Assembly (NCBI RefSeq): GCF_023115355.1
Contig: NZ_CP096021.1
Span: 62,001 to 126,000, forward strand
Reading direction: 5' to 3'
Source: Halocatena salina
Lineage (GTDB): Archaea > Halobacteriota > Halobacteria > Halobacteriales > Haloarculaceae
Length of the DNA: 64,000 nucleotides
The position numbers and the translations under genes were made by a program. The notes under the pieces were generated by a model. That model was not told where the DNA came from and did no database searches. It saw nothing but the letters and a program-made list of their open reading frames with translations. Numbering within the stretch: position 1 is the first letter of the stretch; each line of letters starts with the position of its first letter. Shown in pieces: positions 9,277 through 19,427 of the stretch.

Positions 9277-10068
9277 TCAACGTTCGAGTGATCGGGGAGT
9301 AAGGAAGACGGCGATCGTTCCAGCGTGGAGACCGGCAACGAGCGCGGAGCCCAAGGGACCAACCAGTGGCACACTCATCCCGAGATGAGACAGCAGCCCT
9401 AAGAGTCCAATCACGGCGACCAGCGTCCAGCCGTGGCCGGTGGTACGCTGCCAGCTGTGCTGGCAGGCAGTGCGAACCGACGCCCCGGTAATCAGGAGAC
9501 CTGGAAGCGCAAACAGGCGAACGAGTACGAATACCCAGATGACGAAGACCGGGAGTGCTACCAGGAGTCCAGCGCCCTCGATGTGGACATCTGGGCCGAA
9601 TTGAAAGAGACCGACGAGTGCTGCGTAGCGCACGACGGCGGCCGTCGTAAGCGGCGTTCGGAGCAGTTGAGCGAGAGCGTAGGCACCTGCACTCACAACA
9701 ACGACGAAGTTCAGTAACTCCAACCCGATCGCCCACACCAACCACTGCGGTTTCAGGTCCACGAACGCTGAGAGTGGAACACTGGCGCGGGAGAAGACCG
9801 TGACAGGGAGACTGAGCAACACAGCCACACGCCCATCTTGGATCCCAGCGTATCCGGTTGTCGGGATCAAATCGTGGAGCCGGAGCCAATCGATGCCTGC
9901 TACAACGAGTCCAGCGAAGACCATGACAAGGACGACACGGGGGGTCGTACGAAGGCGACGATACGCCCCGGTCACAAGAGCAACGGTCGAGAGCGACGCG
10001 TTACTCTCTCGTACATCCTCCGACTCGTGGCCGGTCGCATCGGACTCCCCCTGATCGGCGGCCGTCAT
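9277..10068 (-). CDS. Polytopic membrane protein, partner of the PQQ-propeller lipoprotein
   Basis: A 263-residue membrane protein starting at the ATG at 10068, which overlaps the stop of the upstream gene as ATGA. Longer upstream starts exist but would run into the neighbouring coding sequence. A hydrophilic head of about 30 residues is followed by four to six hydrophobic segments. The sequence resembles haloarchaeal proteins with a glycerophosphoryl-diester/DUF-type membrane domain, but I cannot name a family with confidence. Translational coupling to the lipoprotein upstream indicates a joint function at the membrane. Substrate unknown. Confidence 0.6.
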   Translation of the reverse strand: MTAADQGESDATGHESEDVRESNASLSTVALVTGAYRRLRTTPRVVLVMVFAGLVVAGIDWLRLHDLIPTTGYAGIQDGRVAVLLSLPVTVFSRASVPLSAFVDLKPQWLVWAIGLELLNFVVVVSAGAYALAQLLRTPLTTAAVVRYAALVGLFQFGPDVHIEGAGLLVALPVFVIWVFVLVRLFALPGLLITGASVRTACQHSWQRTTGHGWTLVAVIGLLGLLSHLGMSVPLVGPLGSALVAGLHAGTIAVFLTPRSLER

Positions 10069-11276
10069 CGTTCCTCCAGGGCATAGAGTGTTCCATTTCC
10101 GAGGACGTAGATCGTCTTCCCAGCAAGCGCTACCGGTGACCACGTCGTGTGTTCGGATTCCAGTGTAAATCGCCATCGAACATGGCCATCTGTGATATCA
10201 ACAGCAGCAAGCCCACGGCGATTTGCAGGTACATAAATACAACCATCCGCGACCGCCAATGAAGACGACCGTGAGGACGCCATCTGGACCGCTTCACTCC
10301 GCCAGAGTTCGGTTCCATCTGTCGCATTGATTGCGAGGAGTCCGTCGCTGGAGCAGATGTATGCGACACCGTCAGCGACGGCGAGCGCTCTCGTCGTGAT
10401 GGACCACTTCTCAGGAGTGTGTGCCCAGCGGACTGTTCCGTCGTAGTTCAAACCGTACAAACTGCCACTCCAGATACCAATAAGGCCATCGGTGGTGGCA
10501 GTCACTGAGACCGCTCCTGCCTTTCCGATTGAACGCGTATGTTCACCGGTGGTGGTGTCATACTCGATGATCCCCTTTTGATAGTCAGCAACGTATACGG
10601 TCCCCTCATGGATCACCGGCCGATTCGAGTTATTAGCAGTTTGCCAGCGGATTCGACCACTGCTCCCGTCGATTGCACGGAGGTAACCACCGCCTGTAAC
10701 GAACACTGTTCCATCAACCGCAATGGGAATCTTCCGATTTTCTCCGGTAAAGATTGGAGTGTCGCCGCTACCACGAGTCTGCCATCGAGTGCGGCCAATC
10801 CGGTTGCCACCAATGGCGATCCCGCCTCGTGGGTGGAGTCCAACAGCGCCTGACACGGTACTGAACACGAGTGTCGGTGACTGGTACGCACGGGCGTGGG
10901 TGATCGCTGGTGGGGAGTTGAATTCTCGATCGATCCGGAAGACGACATCCCCGCTCGCAGCGTCGACACAAACTAGTTCTCTGCCGGTACAGTACACCAG
11001 TCCGTTGGCGACGATCGGCGATGGAAAGAAGGAGAGCGACCGCTGTATCTGATGCTTCCACCGGACGCGGACCCCATCTTTCGGCGGACGAGCGTCAGGA
11101 GCGTAACCGGTGCCTCCCGGATCGTGCTGTTCCATCGGCCAATCTGATGCATCGTTACTCTTATGTGAGGCAGTGATCTTGATCGCTCCATCGATGACGT
11201 TCTGACTTATAGGGATCGAGCCCACAAGCGCACCACAACCCGCAAGCACACGTCGTCGTGAGAGTTGCGAAACCAC
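10065..11276 (-). CDS. Tat lipoprotein with PQQ-like beta-propeller
   Basis: A 403-residue exported protein. The N-terminus SRRRVLAGCG combines a twin-arginine motif with a lipobox (LAGC), so it is probably a Tat-exported lipoprotein anchored outside the membrane. The rest consists of repeated PQQ-enzyme-type blades, with G-x-V/I-Y-V strands and D-G/T-G-x-x-R/L-W turns (SGRIRWQT, DGTELWRSE, DGHVRWRF). Such propellers usually serve as binding or scaffold proteins; no catalytic PQQ dehydrogenase residues can be confirmed. The stop overlaps the start of the membrane-protein gene at 10068. Two broken PQQ propellers lie elsewhere in the window. Confidence 0.8.
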   Translation of the reverse strand: MVSQLSRRRVLAGCGALVGSIPISQNVIDGAIKITASHKSNDASDWPMEQHDPGGTGYAPDARPPKDGVRVRWKHQIQRSLSFFPSPIVANGLVYCTGRELVCVDAASGDVVFRIDREFNSPPAITHARAYQSPTLVFSTVSGAVGLHPRGGIAIGGNRIGRTRWQTRGSGDTPIFTGENRKIPIAVDGTVFVTGGGYLRAIDGSSGRIRWQTANNSNRPVIHEGTVYVADYQKGIIEYDTTTGEHTRSIGKAGAVSVTATTDGLIGIWSGSLYGLNYDGTVRWAHTPEKWSITTRALAVADGVAYICSSDGLLAINATDGTELWRSEAVQMASSRSSSLAVADGCIYVPANRRGLAAVDITDGHVRWRFTLESEHTTWSPVALAGKTIYVLGNGTLYALEER

Positions 11277-11919
11277 ATGTCACAAGTATGTCCTCCTTAT
11301 CCAAATAGATTCTAATTGGTTATCGGGAATGAATCCTATCACAGTCCCCCGATTCGTGATGTCGATAAAGGCCGCGAAAAGTCAGCATCCGCTGTTTACT
11401 GATCAAAGGAGCCAAGTCTCTGAGAGAAATTGAGCTGGGGGTTCTGGATCGAGTCACATACCGAACCAAGCCTTCTATCGACGCTACACGGTGAATTCCG
11501 GGTTATCTCTTGTGAGAAAAGTCCATTTATAGAGCCCCACCCCAAAATAGGGATATCACGTTTTCGGGATATAGAGTGTCTACAAACGAATATCGACAGA
11601 ATCAAACGCAATCTGAAGAATCGTCGAGGACGATCTCTGCATCAATCACTGACTGATGGGAAAGGACGGCTCGATTGGAGGACAGCAGTCGAACGCACGC
11701 ACAGAATGGGAGTCCTGCGGCTTGCCGCAGGCGAGCGTGAGTCAGGGCACTCGCTACAGGTGTACTCGAACTCTGCGCGGACGTGTTGGCGACAGAACTG
11801 TGGGTCACCGCCTTCGTCGAAACTCGTTACCTCGTTCCAGTCGCCCAACTGATCTTCGAATTGAATATGCACTGACGTGACGTACTGTCGACGTACGCTA
11901 CTCGGCACGAAGACCACTA
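11277..11919. other. Gap with unassigned frames
   Basis: A reverse frame (11642-11917) reads a plausible N-terminus (SVHIQFEDQLGDWNEVTSFD, then two C-x2-C-like cysteines) but degenerates downstream into antisense-like sequence. It may be the start of a small broken gene. No family recognised. The first 100 bases upstream of the lipoprotein gene hold its promoter region. Confidence 0.3.
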
Positions 11920-12165
11920 TACGGAATTGCTCGTGCAGTCTTTGAGTGCACAGAGCGGGAAGATCTCCTCGGGGAGGCGGGACCGATAAAGCAGGAGTTC
12001 ATCGACTAATTGGAGTCCGGGAGCGTTGAGCGGGATTTCAGAGAACTGTTTTGGTCAGTCGCGGAGTTCTACGACCGACTGACCGACCTCTCGGACGTGG
12101 TTACTTCGCTCAAGGCCGAGTTCCTCGGCGAGGGAATCCACTGTCTCTTCGAGGCTCATACGTGA
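11920..12165 (+). pseudogene. C-terminal relic of an unrecognised gene
   Basis: One frame reads YGIARAVFECTEREDLLGEA, continues to KQEFID, hits a TAA stop, then goes on in the same frame with acidic, helix-rich residues (FRELFWSVAEFYDRL) to a TGA at 12163-12165. The composition is typical of real haloarchaeal protein, but there is no intact start and one internal stop. Family unknown. Confidence 0.35.
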
Positions 12166-12236
12166 AGGAAACCCTCCAAGCAGTAAGGCCCTCACTGGAA
12201 TAGCTGATATATAGAAAATGAACATCTATCGGTCAG

Positions 12237-12363
12237 CTATTCCCAATCGAGTTCAGCAGGAATCTTACTGAATCCGGACCCAAAATATCGATATGCAGTC
12301 CACGCAGCGTTTTTAGCACCACTAATATCTGCGTCTGCATCTCCTATCATCGCATAAGCCTCG
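12237..12363 (-). pseudogene. TnpB (IS200/IS605 OrfB) C-terminal relic
   Basis: The reverse strand encodes DADADISGAKNAAWTAYRYF, ending in a stop at 12237-12239. The D-A-D-x-x-x-A-x-N-A pattern is the third RuvC acidic motif at the end of TnpB proteins (D-x-N-A-A-x-N). Upstream of it the frame is lost and no zinc-finger cysteines remain. It is the tail of an IS200/IS605-type element. Confidence 0.55.
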
Positions 12364-12575
12364 GCTGGAAGCCGTTGTTCGGTTTACCGGTGTGGCTGCC
12401 GCCGGACTAGTGACCATCATGATCGGAGCGACGGGCAAACCGCGATACGAAACGCCACCATTAGGCAATTCAATCACGGTCGACCGATAGTCTCGCTCGG
12501 AGCACACTATCGATACCTCGGCTCGGGGAACGTTAAATAGTAGCATGAGGTACCACATACCAGGGCTACAATTCC

Positions 12576-13571
12576 ATGAAGAAGTTACTCAACGATCCGT
12601 CCGAAATGGTCGACGAGATGGTCGACGGCATCGTCGCCGCGTATCCGGACCATACCCGACGGTTGGACGATACGAACGTGATTGTACGAAACGATGCACC
12701 GGTCAGTGGAAAGGTCGGCGTCGTGAGTGGTGGTGGAAGCGGTCACGAGCCGACCCACGCAGGCTTCGTCGGCGAGGGAATGCTCGACGGTGCGGCTGCG
12801 GGTGAGGTGTTCACCTCTCCGACCGCCGACGAGCTGAGTGAGATGATTCAGGCCTGTGATGGTGGTGCGGGCGTGCTGTGCGTCGTGAAAAACTACGAAG
12901 GTGACGTGATGAACTTCGATACGGCCGCCGAAATGGCCGAGTTGTCGGGCGTCGACACGGTCGAGCAGGTCGTCGTCAACGACGATGTTGCGGTCGAAGA
13001 TTCGACGTACACCTCGGGCCGTCGAGGCGTCCAGGGCACCATTTTCGTCCACAAATGTGCCGGTGCACTAGCAGAGCGTGGTGCGGACATCGAGGAGGTG
13101 GTCCGCGTTGCGGAGAAGGTCATCGACAACGTGGGATCGATGGGGATGGCACTCACCTCCTGTGTGACCCCGGAGAAGGGTGAACCGACGTTCGACATCG
13201 ACGACGACGAGATCGAAATCGGCATCGGTATCCATGGAGAGCCAGGCGTCGAACGCACTGAACTCGTAGAAGCCGACGCGATCGCCGAGCGTCTCACCAA
13301 CGAGGTACTCGATGATGTCCAGCCGTCTGGCGAGGTTGCGGTCATGGTCAACGGGATGGGCGGGACACCCCAATCCGAGCTGTTCGTCGTCAATCGCACC
13401 GTTCAGGAGCTACTCGTGGACAACGGACTCGCCCCCTGGAACACGTGGGTGGGCAACTACATGACCTCGCTCGATATGGCTGGGTGTTCGGTTACGATAC
13501 TCGATTTGGACGAAGAACTGATGGAGTTGCTCGATTCACCAACCACCGCGCCCGCGTTCAAAACAAAATGA
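12576..13571 (+). CDS. dhaK: Dihydroxyacetone kinase, DhaK subunit (PTS-dependent)
   Basis: The dihydroxyacetone-binding subunit of the three-part kinase that converts dihydroxyacetone to its phosphate using phospho-DhaM instead of ATP. Length 331 residues matches the family. GGGSGHEP at residues 52-59 is the substrate loop, and His220 in GIGIHGEPG is the residue that binds dihydroxyacetone covalently as a hemiaminal. It is followed 60 bp later by dhaL and then dhaM, all on one strand, so one operon is likely. A TATA-like GTTAAATA lies about 40 bp before the ATG. Dihydroxyacetone produced by other halophiles (for example Salinibacter) is a known carbon source for haloarchaea. Confidence 0.95.
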   Translation: MKKLLNDPSEMVDEMVDGIVAAYPDHTRRLDDTNVIVRNDAPVSGKVGVVSGGGSGHEPTHAGFVGEGMLDGAAAGEVFTSPTADELSEMIQACDGGAGVLCVVKNYEGDVMNFDTAAEMAELSGVDTVEQVVVNDDVAVEDSTYTSGRRGVQGTIFVHKCAGALAERGADIEEVVRVAEKVIDNVGSMGMALTSCVTPEKGEPTFDIDDDEIEIGIGIHGEPGVERTELVEADAIAERLTNEVLDDVQPSGEVAVMVNGMGGTPQSELFVVNRTVQELLVDNGLAPWNTWVGNYMTSLDMAGCSVTILDLDEELMELLDSPTTAPAFKTK

Positions 13572-13631
13572 TACCCGATCAGATGACGATTACAAGACAC
13601 TACCACAGAGAGCTACGAGTTGGAGGACACC

Positions 13632-14300
13632 ATGGATCGAGCTGATCGACAACATGATGCGGTGTTGGCAGCGATACGGAACGTCGCGGCCCGGCTGGCC
13701 GAAGAGAAGGACTACCTGACCGAACTCGATTCGGCGATCGGCGATGCGGATCACGGTACGAATATGAATCGTGGATTCGAGGCAGTCCTCGAGAACATCG
13801 AGACGAAACAGGACGACGACGTCGCCGACATCGTCAAGGATGTCGGTATGACGCTCATTTCCGAGGTCGGCGGGGCTGCGGGGCCTCTGTATGGGGGGTC
13901 GATGCTGCACGCGAGTGAACAACTAGAGGACGGCTTGACTCGAGAGTCGACGGTCGCGTTCGGAGAGGCGTACCTCGAAAAACTCAGAGACCGTGGTGGA
14001 GCGAGCCTCGGCGACAAGACCATGGTTGATGCTGTGACGCCCGCCGTCCACACGTATAAGAAATCGATCGAGGAGGACGACCTGCCGCCCCAAGAGGCAC
14101 TAGCGAAAGCGGTCGACGCTGCCCGACGGGGGGTAGAGTTCACAGTTCCGATTCGGGCGAACAAAGGGCGTGCCTCCTACCTCGGCTGGCGATCGGTCGG
14201 ACACCGGGATCCCGGAGCAACGAGTACGTTGTTTATGCTCGAAGCCCTCCTCGAGACGGCGGAGCATCATCTCGATGAGGAAGTCATGGAGGAGTCGTGA
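13632..14300 (+). CDS. dhaL: Dihydroxyacetone kinase, DhaL (ADP-binding) subunit
   Basis: This subunit holds bound ADP/ATP as a cofactor and passes phosphate from phospho-DhaM to DhaK-bound dihydroxyacetone. It has 222 residues from the ATG at 13632, preceded by GGAGG five bases upstream, a genuine ribosome-binding site that decides the start. Asp33, Asp38 and Asp40 in DSAIGDADHG are the Mg-binding acids. GGAAGPLYGG and the C-terminal RSVGHRDPGATS loop are conserved nucleotide contacts. The stop overlaps the dhaM start (TGATG), indicating translational coupling. Confidence 0.95.
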   Translation: MDRADRQHDAVLAAIRNVAARLAEEKDYLTELDSAIGDADHGTNMNRGFEAVLENIETKQDDDVADIVKDVGMTLISEVGGAAGPLYGGSMLHASEQLEDGLTRESTVAFGEAYLEKLRDRGGASLGDKTMVDAVTPAVHTYKKSIEEDDLPPQEALAKAVDAARRGVEFTVPIRANKGRASYLGWRSVGHRDPGATSTLFMLEALLETAEHHLDEEVMEES

Positions 14301-14680
14301 TGGTCGGTATTCTCGTCGTCTCACACAGTTGGGATGCGGCCGTGGGGATCTGCGATATTGCTGCGGAGATGGGCAGTGAGGACACTGCTATCGTTCCGGT
14401 TGGAGGGGGACCGGATGATCGCATCGGGACCGTAGTCGATGACATCACGGCGGCACTCGGGACGATCGAGGACATGGAGGTCGTCGTCCTCGTTGACCTC
14501 GGCAGCGCGGTCATGAACGCCGAAGCCGCCATAGAGTCGTTCCAAGGGAAAGCAGTCATTGCCGATGCACCGCTTCTTGAGGGCGCACTCAACGCTACGG
14601 TCGAGGCCGCAAGCCCAAAGGCCACGCTCGATTCTGTCGTCAACGCAGCGGAAGAAGCGCGAGAGCTATCCAAGCTGTAG
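14300..14680 (+). CDS. dhaM: DhaM, PTS EIIA-type phosphocarrier for dihydroxyacetone kinase
   Basis: A single-domain phosphocarrier of 126 residues in the mannose EIIA fold. His9 in VVSHSWDAA is the expected phosphorylation site, charged by phospho-HPr. Unlike E. coli DhaM it lacks fused HPr and EI domains; separate ptsH and ptsI genes lie next door on the other strand. The start ATG overlaps the dhaL stop. The last 15 bases (14666-14680) also encode the C-terminus of ptsI on the opposite strand, so the two operons converge with an overlap and share no terminator space. Confidence 0.92.
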   Translation: MVGILVVSHSWDAAVGICDIAAEMGSEDTAIVPVGGGPDDRIGTVVDDITAALGTIEDMEVVVLVDLGSAVMNAEAAIESFQGKAVIADAPLLEGALNATVEAASPKATLDSVVNAAEEARELSKL

Positions 14681-16345
14681 ACGATCGCGGATGGCCGCTC
14701 GCGTCTCGGCGGTCAACACCGCTCTGGCGAGTGCTCGTGCCGCCTCCGAATCGATCCCAGCGACCGCCGCTTTCACCGACGGAATCGTCACAGCGCTCAT
14801 GCTGAGTTCGTCGACACCGAGTCCAACGAGCAGTGTCATCAGCTCCGGCTCACCGGCCATCTCGCCACAGACGCCCACCCATGCATCGCTCCGGTGACCT
14901 TCACGAACCGTCCGGTCGATAGCCCGTAGCACCGCCGGATAAAGGGGATCGTGCAGATCGGTGACGGTCTCGGTCCCACGGCTCGCCGCCATCACGTACT
15001 GTGTGAGATCGTTCGTTCCGATACTCAGAAATTCCACGCGCTCGGCAAGTTCGTGGGCACAGAACACTGCTGCTGGCGTTTCCACCATGACTCCGAGCTC
15101 GGGAACGGCGTGTGTAACGTCCTCCCGTTCGAGATCGTTGTCGACCGATGCGACCAGTTCGAGCACCCGATCGAGCTCCGCTACTGTCGTCACCATCGGG
15201 AACATAACCCCAAGGTCACCAGCACCGTCCGCAGCCGCCCGCAACAAGGCTCGCAGTTGAGCCTCGAAGAGTGCGGTGTTCTCCTCTAGCGACAGCCTGA
15301 TGCCGCGAGCACCCAAGAAGGGATTTTCCTCGTCAGGCAGGTCGAGGTAGGAAATCGGTTTATCGCCTCCAACGTCGAGCGTTCTGACGATGACCCGACT
15401 GTCTGGAAAAGCCTCGAGTGCTGCGCGATAGGTTTCGTACTGTTCGTCCTCGGTCGGTGGCGTCTCGCGATCAAGAAAAAGGAACTCGGTTCGAAACAAC
15501 CCGATACCGTCCGCACCGCGCTCGACCGCGGGTGTTAGTTCCTCGATCGTTCCGACGTTCGCCGCAACCTCGATTGCCCGTCCGTCCACGGTCGATACTG
15601 GATCCGGTTTGATCTCGACCGTCGCTGTGGCTGCCTGATCGTGTCCTGTGTCCGGATCGATTACCACCGCACCCGCCTCGCCATCCACGAGGACAGTCGT
15701 GCCATCGTCGACATCGAACAACGCGTTACCGATGTCGACGACCGCAGGAATGGCGAGCGATCGGGCGAAGATGGCGGAATGAGAAGTGCGGCCCCCACCG
15801 ACTGTGGCGAGACCCACGACGGCGTCGGGATCGAGCCGGGCAGTGTCGCTGGGTGTGAGATCTTCTGCCACCAGAACTGTTCCCTCGGGGAGCGTCGAGA
15901 GGTCAGTGTGCTCGCTGTCAGTCAGTATCCGAAGTAATCGATCGCGGAGATCGCGGAGATCAGCGGCGCGTTCGGCAAACCGTCCCTCCATCCCCTCGAA
16001 CTGCTCGACGTAAGAATCGAACGTCTCGGCGACAGCCTGTGTCGCCGTCGATCCTTCGTCGACAGCTGCCGTGACGTCCTCGGTGATCTGTGGATCGTCG
16101 AGGAATTCCAAGTGGGCCTCGAACACTTCGGCCTCGGCCTCACCGATCCGCTTGGCCGTTCGCTCGCGCTCAGCTGTGAGTTCCTCACGGGCGACATCGC
16201 GAGCGTGCTCGAAGGCTGCTAGCTCCGATTCGGGACCGGCCGCCTCCGAGTCTGTAGTCTCAGGAAGCTCAACCGCCGGATCGTACCACTGTACGGTACC
16301 GACTCCCGATAGCGGCGTGACGCTGATGCCCGTGAGTGTTCTCAT
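14666..16345 (-). CDS. ptsI: Phosphoenolpyruvate-protein phosphotransferase, PTS Enzyme I
   Basis: Enzyme I takes phosphate from PEP and passes it to HPr. From the ATG at 16345 it has 559 residues, typical for EI. His189 in GGRTSHSAIFARS is the phosphorylated histidine. The PEP-binding barrel shows GIGLFRTEFLF, DVGGDKP, GARGIRLSLE and the catalytic-cysteine region CGEMAGEP. GGAGGTG lies just before the start, inside the end of ptsH, whose TAA is one base before this ATG, so ptsH and ptsI are tightly coupled. No EIIBC permease gene is in view. The nearby dhaKLM operon is the obvious client. Confidence 0.95.
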   Translation of the reverse strand: MRTLTGISVTPLSGVGTVQWYDPAVELPETTDSEAAGPESELAAFEHARDVAREELTAERERTAKRIGEAEAEVFEAHLEFLDDPQITEDVTAAVDEGSTATQAVAETFDSYVEQFEGMEGRFAERAADLRDLRDRLLRILTDSEHTDLSTLPEGTVLVAEDLTPSDTARLDPDAVVGLATVGGGRTSHSAIFARSLAIPAVVDIGNALFDVDDGTTVLVDGEAGAVVIDPDTGHDQAATATVEIKPDPVSTVDGRAIEVAANVGTIEELTPAVERGADGIGLFRTEFLFLDRETPPTEDEQYETYRAALEAFPDSRVIVRTLDVGGDKPISYLDLPDEENPFLGARGIRLSLEENTALFEAQLRALLRAAADGAGDLGVMFPMVTTVAELDRVLELVASVDNDLEREDVTHAVPELGVMVETPAAVFCAHELAERVEFLSIGTNDLTQYVMAASRGTETVTDLHDPLYPAVLRAIDRTVREGHRSDAWVGVCGEMAGEPELMTLLVGLGVDELSMSAVTIPSVKAAVAGIDSEAARALARAVLTAETRAAIRDRLQLG

Positions 16346-16346
16346 T

Positions 16347-16619
16347 TTACACCTCCTCGGTCGATAATACGCTCTCAAGAGCGTTGAGAGCTGCCTCAGC
16401 GTCGTCACCGTCGGCGACGATGCTCACCGTTTCCCCATGTTCGACGCCGAGTCCGGTAACCGCGAGCATGCTGCGAGCGTTCACGAGGGTTGCACTCTCA
16501 TCGGCTGGCCCCACGCGAAGATCGCACTCGAACTCGTTCGCTGTCTGGACAAACCGGGATGCAGGGCGTGCGTGAAGTCCGGCCTCCGGAACGACGGTAA
16601 CGGCTCGATCAATCGGCAT
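16347..16619 (-). CDS. ptsH: PTS phosphocarrier protein HPr
   Basis: A 90-residue HPr. His16 in GLHARPASRFV is the site phosphorylated by Enzyme I. The second signature is NARSMLAVTGLGVEHG with Ser50 at the position of the regulatory serine of Gram-positive HPr; no HPr kinase gene is visible. It is the first gene of a two-gene operon with ptsI, with which it nearly overlaps. It relays phosphate to DhaM at 14300-14680 and possibly to sugar PTS proteins encoded elsewhere. Confidence 0.95.
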   Translation of the reverse strand: MPIDRAVTVVPEAGLHARPASRFVQTANEFECDLRVGPADESATLVNARSMLAVTGLGVEHGETVSIVADGDDAEAALNALESVLSTEEV

Positions 16620-17142
16620 TTACGAGTTCTCTTCTTGATACAAGAACTAAACTCTTTGTACCTCAATGCCAGCTTTGTGCTCCATGATATCTCATAGAAC
16701 CGTTTGGTGTCGTCGACAGGAACGGCCAGTTCTCCCATCGGAGATCTCTGCATGGGACTCTTCGTGCTGTACCGTGCGTCGCACCAATTTCGCGTTCGAG
16801 TATGTTTTTCGTCCGGACATGGCTGGAGCTGTTCATCATTCGATTACCCATATTGATTGGTTATCCAACACATACAGCTACGGAACAGATGCTCCGAAAA
16901 TACAGTGGTCTACAGCAGGATAGATGCGACATCGGTGTAGTAATTTATGTTTACTGCAGTTCATTGGAGATCCTCTGTTACTTCTTAGGATTGAACTCCT
17001 ATATCAATATATAGATATCATCAGTCTGTGAGAGGTAATGAGTTCGAAGGCAGCTGATGCGAGTGGGATCAATCCGGCCTACGACGAGCAAGACGGGTAT
17101 GAGAGTCGGTAGCCGCCGGATTAGGAGCCCGAAAAGAGGCGA
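16620..17142. other. Gap, nothing recognised
   Basis: Upstream region of ptsH followed by sequence with frequent stops. The part at about 17040-17140 may hold the last few degraded codons of the MFS relic that follows, since its reverse strand remains hydrophobic in broken frames. Confidence 0.4.
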
Positions 17143-18200
17143 TCAAGCGGCGCGATCTAACGAACTCACTAGGGCCAGCGAACTGATTATGGTCGCCCGA
17201 CCGGCGGAACCAATGCGGTGGTTGACATATCCACTAGCAAGCGAGCGTGTCGCGTCGAATGTCCCCGAGCAAACACGAACACTGGAAGGGCGAACAATGG
17301 AATAATCGTGAGTGACAACAAACCCCCAGCGATGAGCAACGGAACGGCGAAAAACCAGCGACGGTTCCCAACTCGGGTCGCAATCACAGCTGTGTTGTAG
17401 CTAATGATCGCAGCGAGGAAGCTGAATGCGGCGTACAGCTAACAAGGGACGTGACGGTACCAGATGCTACGCCAACGTTCACAAGCACAGTCTTCGTGAC
17501 CGGCTGGACTTGAAGAATGAGCATGTCAATGATGGGGACGAAAAGCATGAGATGGTAGACGATGAACCAGCGAAGCGATGGGTGAGAAAGCGACGTACTA
17601 ATCATACGGAAGATATCTCCAACACCCAGCGATTGTGACCCGCTCGATCTAGTCGGTTCCGGTAACGGGACGAGGGCGAGAAGACCAAGAGCACTCACAG
17701 CAGCCGCGACGAAAAACGGAAACGAGAGATCAATCTGACCCAAATATCCGCCGAGAATCGACTCAACACTTCCGACGAACGATCCGGCTGCTGTTCGTCC
17801 CTTGACCGTTGTGAATGCCATGCTGGACGATCGATCGGCGAGCGTATCGTATAACCACGCGTCGTCGCTTCCGGATCGGAAGTTGTACCCCATTGACCAG
17901 ATAACGTAGAAACCGATCAAGACGGTAAATGTCTCCGTGAGTCCGATACCAATCAGAGCGACTGTGATGAGAGCCGTACCGACCAGCAAACTATTACGAC
18001 GACCAAGCCGATCTCCAAGATATCCCGTCGGGACTTCACCGAGTACCGTCGTTAGCGCATAGAGTCCTTCGGGGAGTGCGACCTGTGTATGTCAACCCTT
18101 GTGCAAGCAGATAGAGAATGAGGATCGGTCGGTAGAACCCGACTGCTTTCGTTGCCTTATAGCAGTAATAGAGCGTAACTGGTCGGTGGGACGGTCGCAT
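17143..18200 (-). pseudogene. MFS transporter, broken by several frameshifts
   Basis: Pieces of one major-facilitator protein are found in order on the reverse strand. The ATG at 18200 gives VTLYYCYKATKAVGFYRPI. After a frame change comes LGEVPTGYLGDRLGRRNSL, the diagnostic MFS loop 2-3 motif. The frame 17384-17989 holds five or six membrane segments. A further shift leads to NRRWFFAVPLLIAGGLL, and another to GRATIISSLALVSSL, the usual C-terminal half. At least three frame changes make it non-functional. It is divergent from the regulator at 18306. Confidence 0.75.
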
Positions 18201-18305
18201 ACGCTCCCCCTATGAACCCATCAAATGAATGAATTCTGGGTGTATTATTACAAGCATATATCTGACATGAATTCTCAGTAGCGTCTATATCTCTCCACGA
18301 TAACA

Positions 18306-19174
18306 GTGTGTATAGATGATAGTTCTGGGATTGGAGATATCTTAGCAGCAGTCGGGAACGAGCGCCGGATCGCAATTCTCTATGAGCTCCAGCAAGCGTA
18401 TCGCCATGACGAATCTAGTCTTCCATACGCGACTCTCAAGCGACGTGTTGGCATCCGAGATAGTGGGAACTTTAACTATTATCTCCAGAAGCTCGTTGGA
18501 CGGTTCGTATTCCAGGCAGACGACGGATATGCGCTCACATATGCCGGTTGCAAGATCGTCAGTGCTCTCTCTGCGGGGATCTTCGCTGAACAGGCTGACA
18601 AGCGGCGCTTCGATGCTCCGGGAACCTGTTACGTCTGTGGTGAAGCAGCCCTCGTTGCGCGGTACGAACGGAACGTTTGTACATCACCTGTCGAGCGTGC
18701 GGTGAGGAAGTGTTCCACGGTCCGTTTCCACCGGCACCCGTTGCTCACCGTGACGATCGCCTCGACGCGTTCGAGGTGGGGTCACGGCGATGGAACGCAC
18801 TTGTGGCTATGGGTACGTGCCCGGAATGTGGCTCAGAAATGAACACGGCGTTGACGGCTCAGACTCCAATGACGAGTATCGGGAATGTGAGCCATCGATT
18901 CTTGTCCACTTGTACGAGCTGCTGGGCACGTGTGTATCTTCCCGTCGGTTGTGCGGTTCGCGATCATCCGTCCGTTATCGGGTTCCACACCTCTCATGGT
19001 GTCGAACTCGATACCCAACCGCTGTGGAATCTCTCTTGGGCGCTGAGTCGTGAATACACCACCTTCGATAGCGCTCAGTCCTGTGTTCATCTCCGAATAC
19101 CAATCGAGACCGATGAACTTCACCTATCAGTCAACGATGGTGGTACTATCGTCTCGATAGCTGAAACTGGGTAG
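18306..19174 (+). pseudogene. ArsR-like HTH / zinc-ribbon regulator with a frameshift
   Basis: The first frame (GTG at 18306) encodes a winged-helix domain (ERRIAILYELQQA, then a YYLQKLVG recognition region) and the first C-x2-C knuckle CYVCGEA. At about 18675 the frame changes by one base and the second frame continues with the matching knuckle CRACGEEV, then CPECGSE and CTSCWARV, ending at 19174. This order fits a haloarchaeal family of HTH proteins with zinc ribbons. A single indel explains the break; it could be true inactivation or a sequencing error. It lies divergent to the broken MFS gene, which it may have regulated. Confidence 0.65.
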
Positions 19175-19427
19175 GTCGATTCGTCATGTGTGGTTCCCTG
19201 TGAAGTCTGAGCTGTAGATACATATTCAGTGTATACTGTGCATGAGAAAAGCAGCTGCTGGCTTCAGATACCGTGACAGGCGAACGTACCTCATCCGTTC
19301 TCGTTCTGAGACTGCGTAACCAGATACGCACTCAACCAGCCTCGATAGCACTCACCAATCGGAACGACTGCACGGGTAACCGCCATGTCACGATCGCATT
19401 AGCGGGCCGTATCGACGGTCAGGACGT

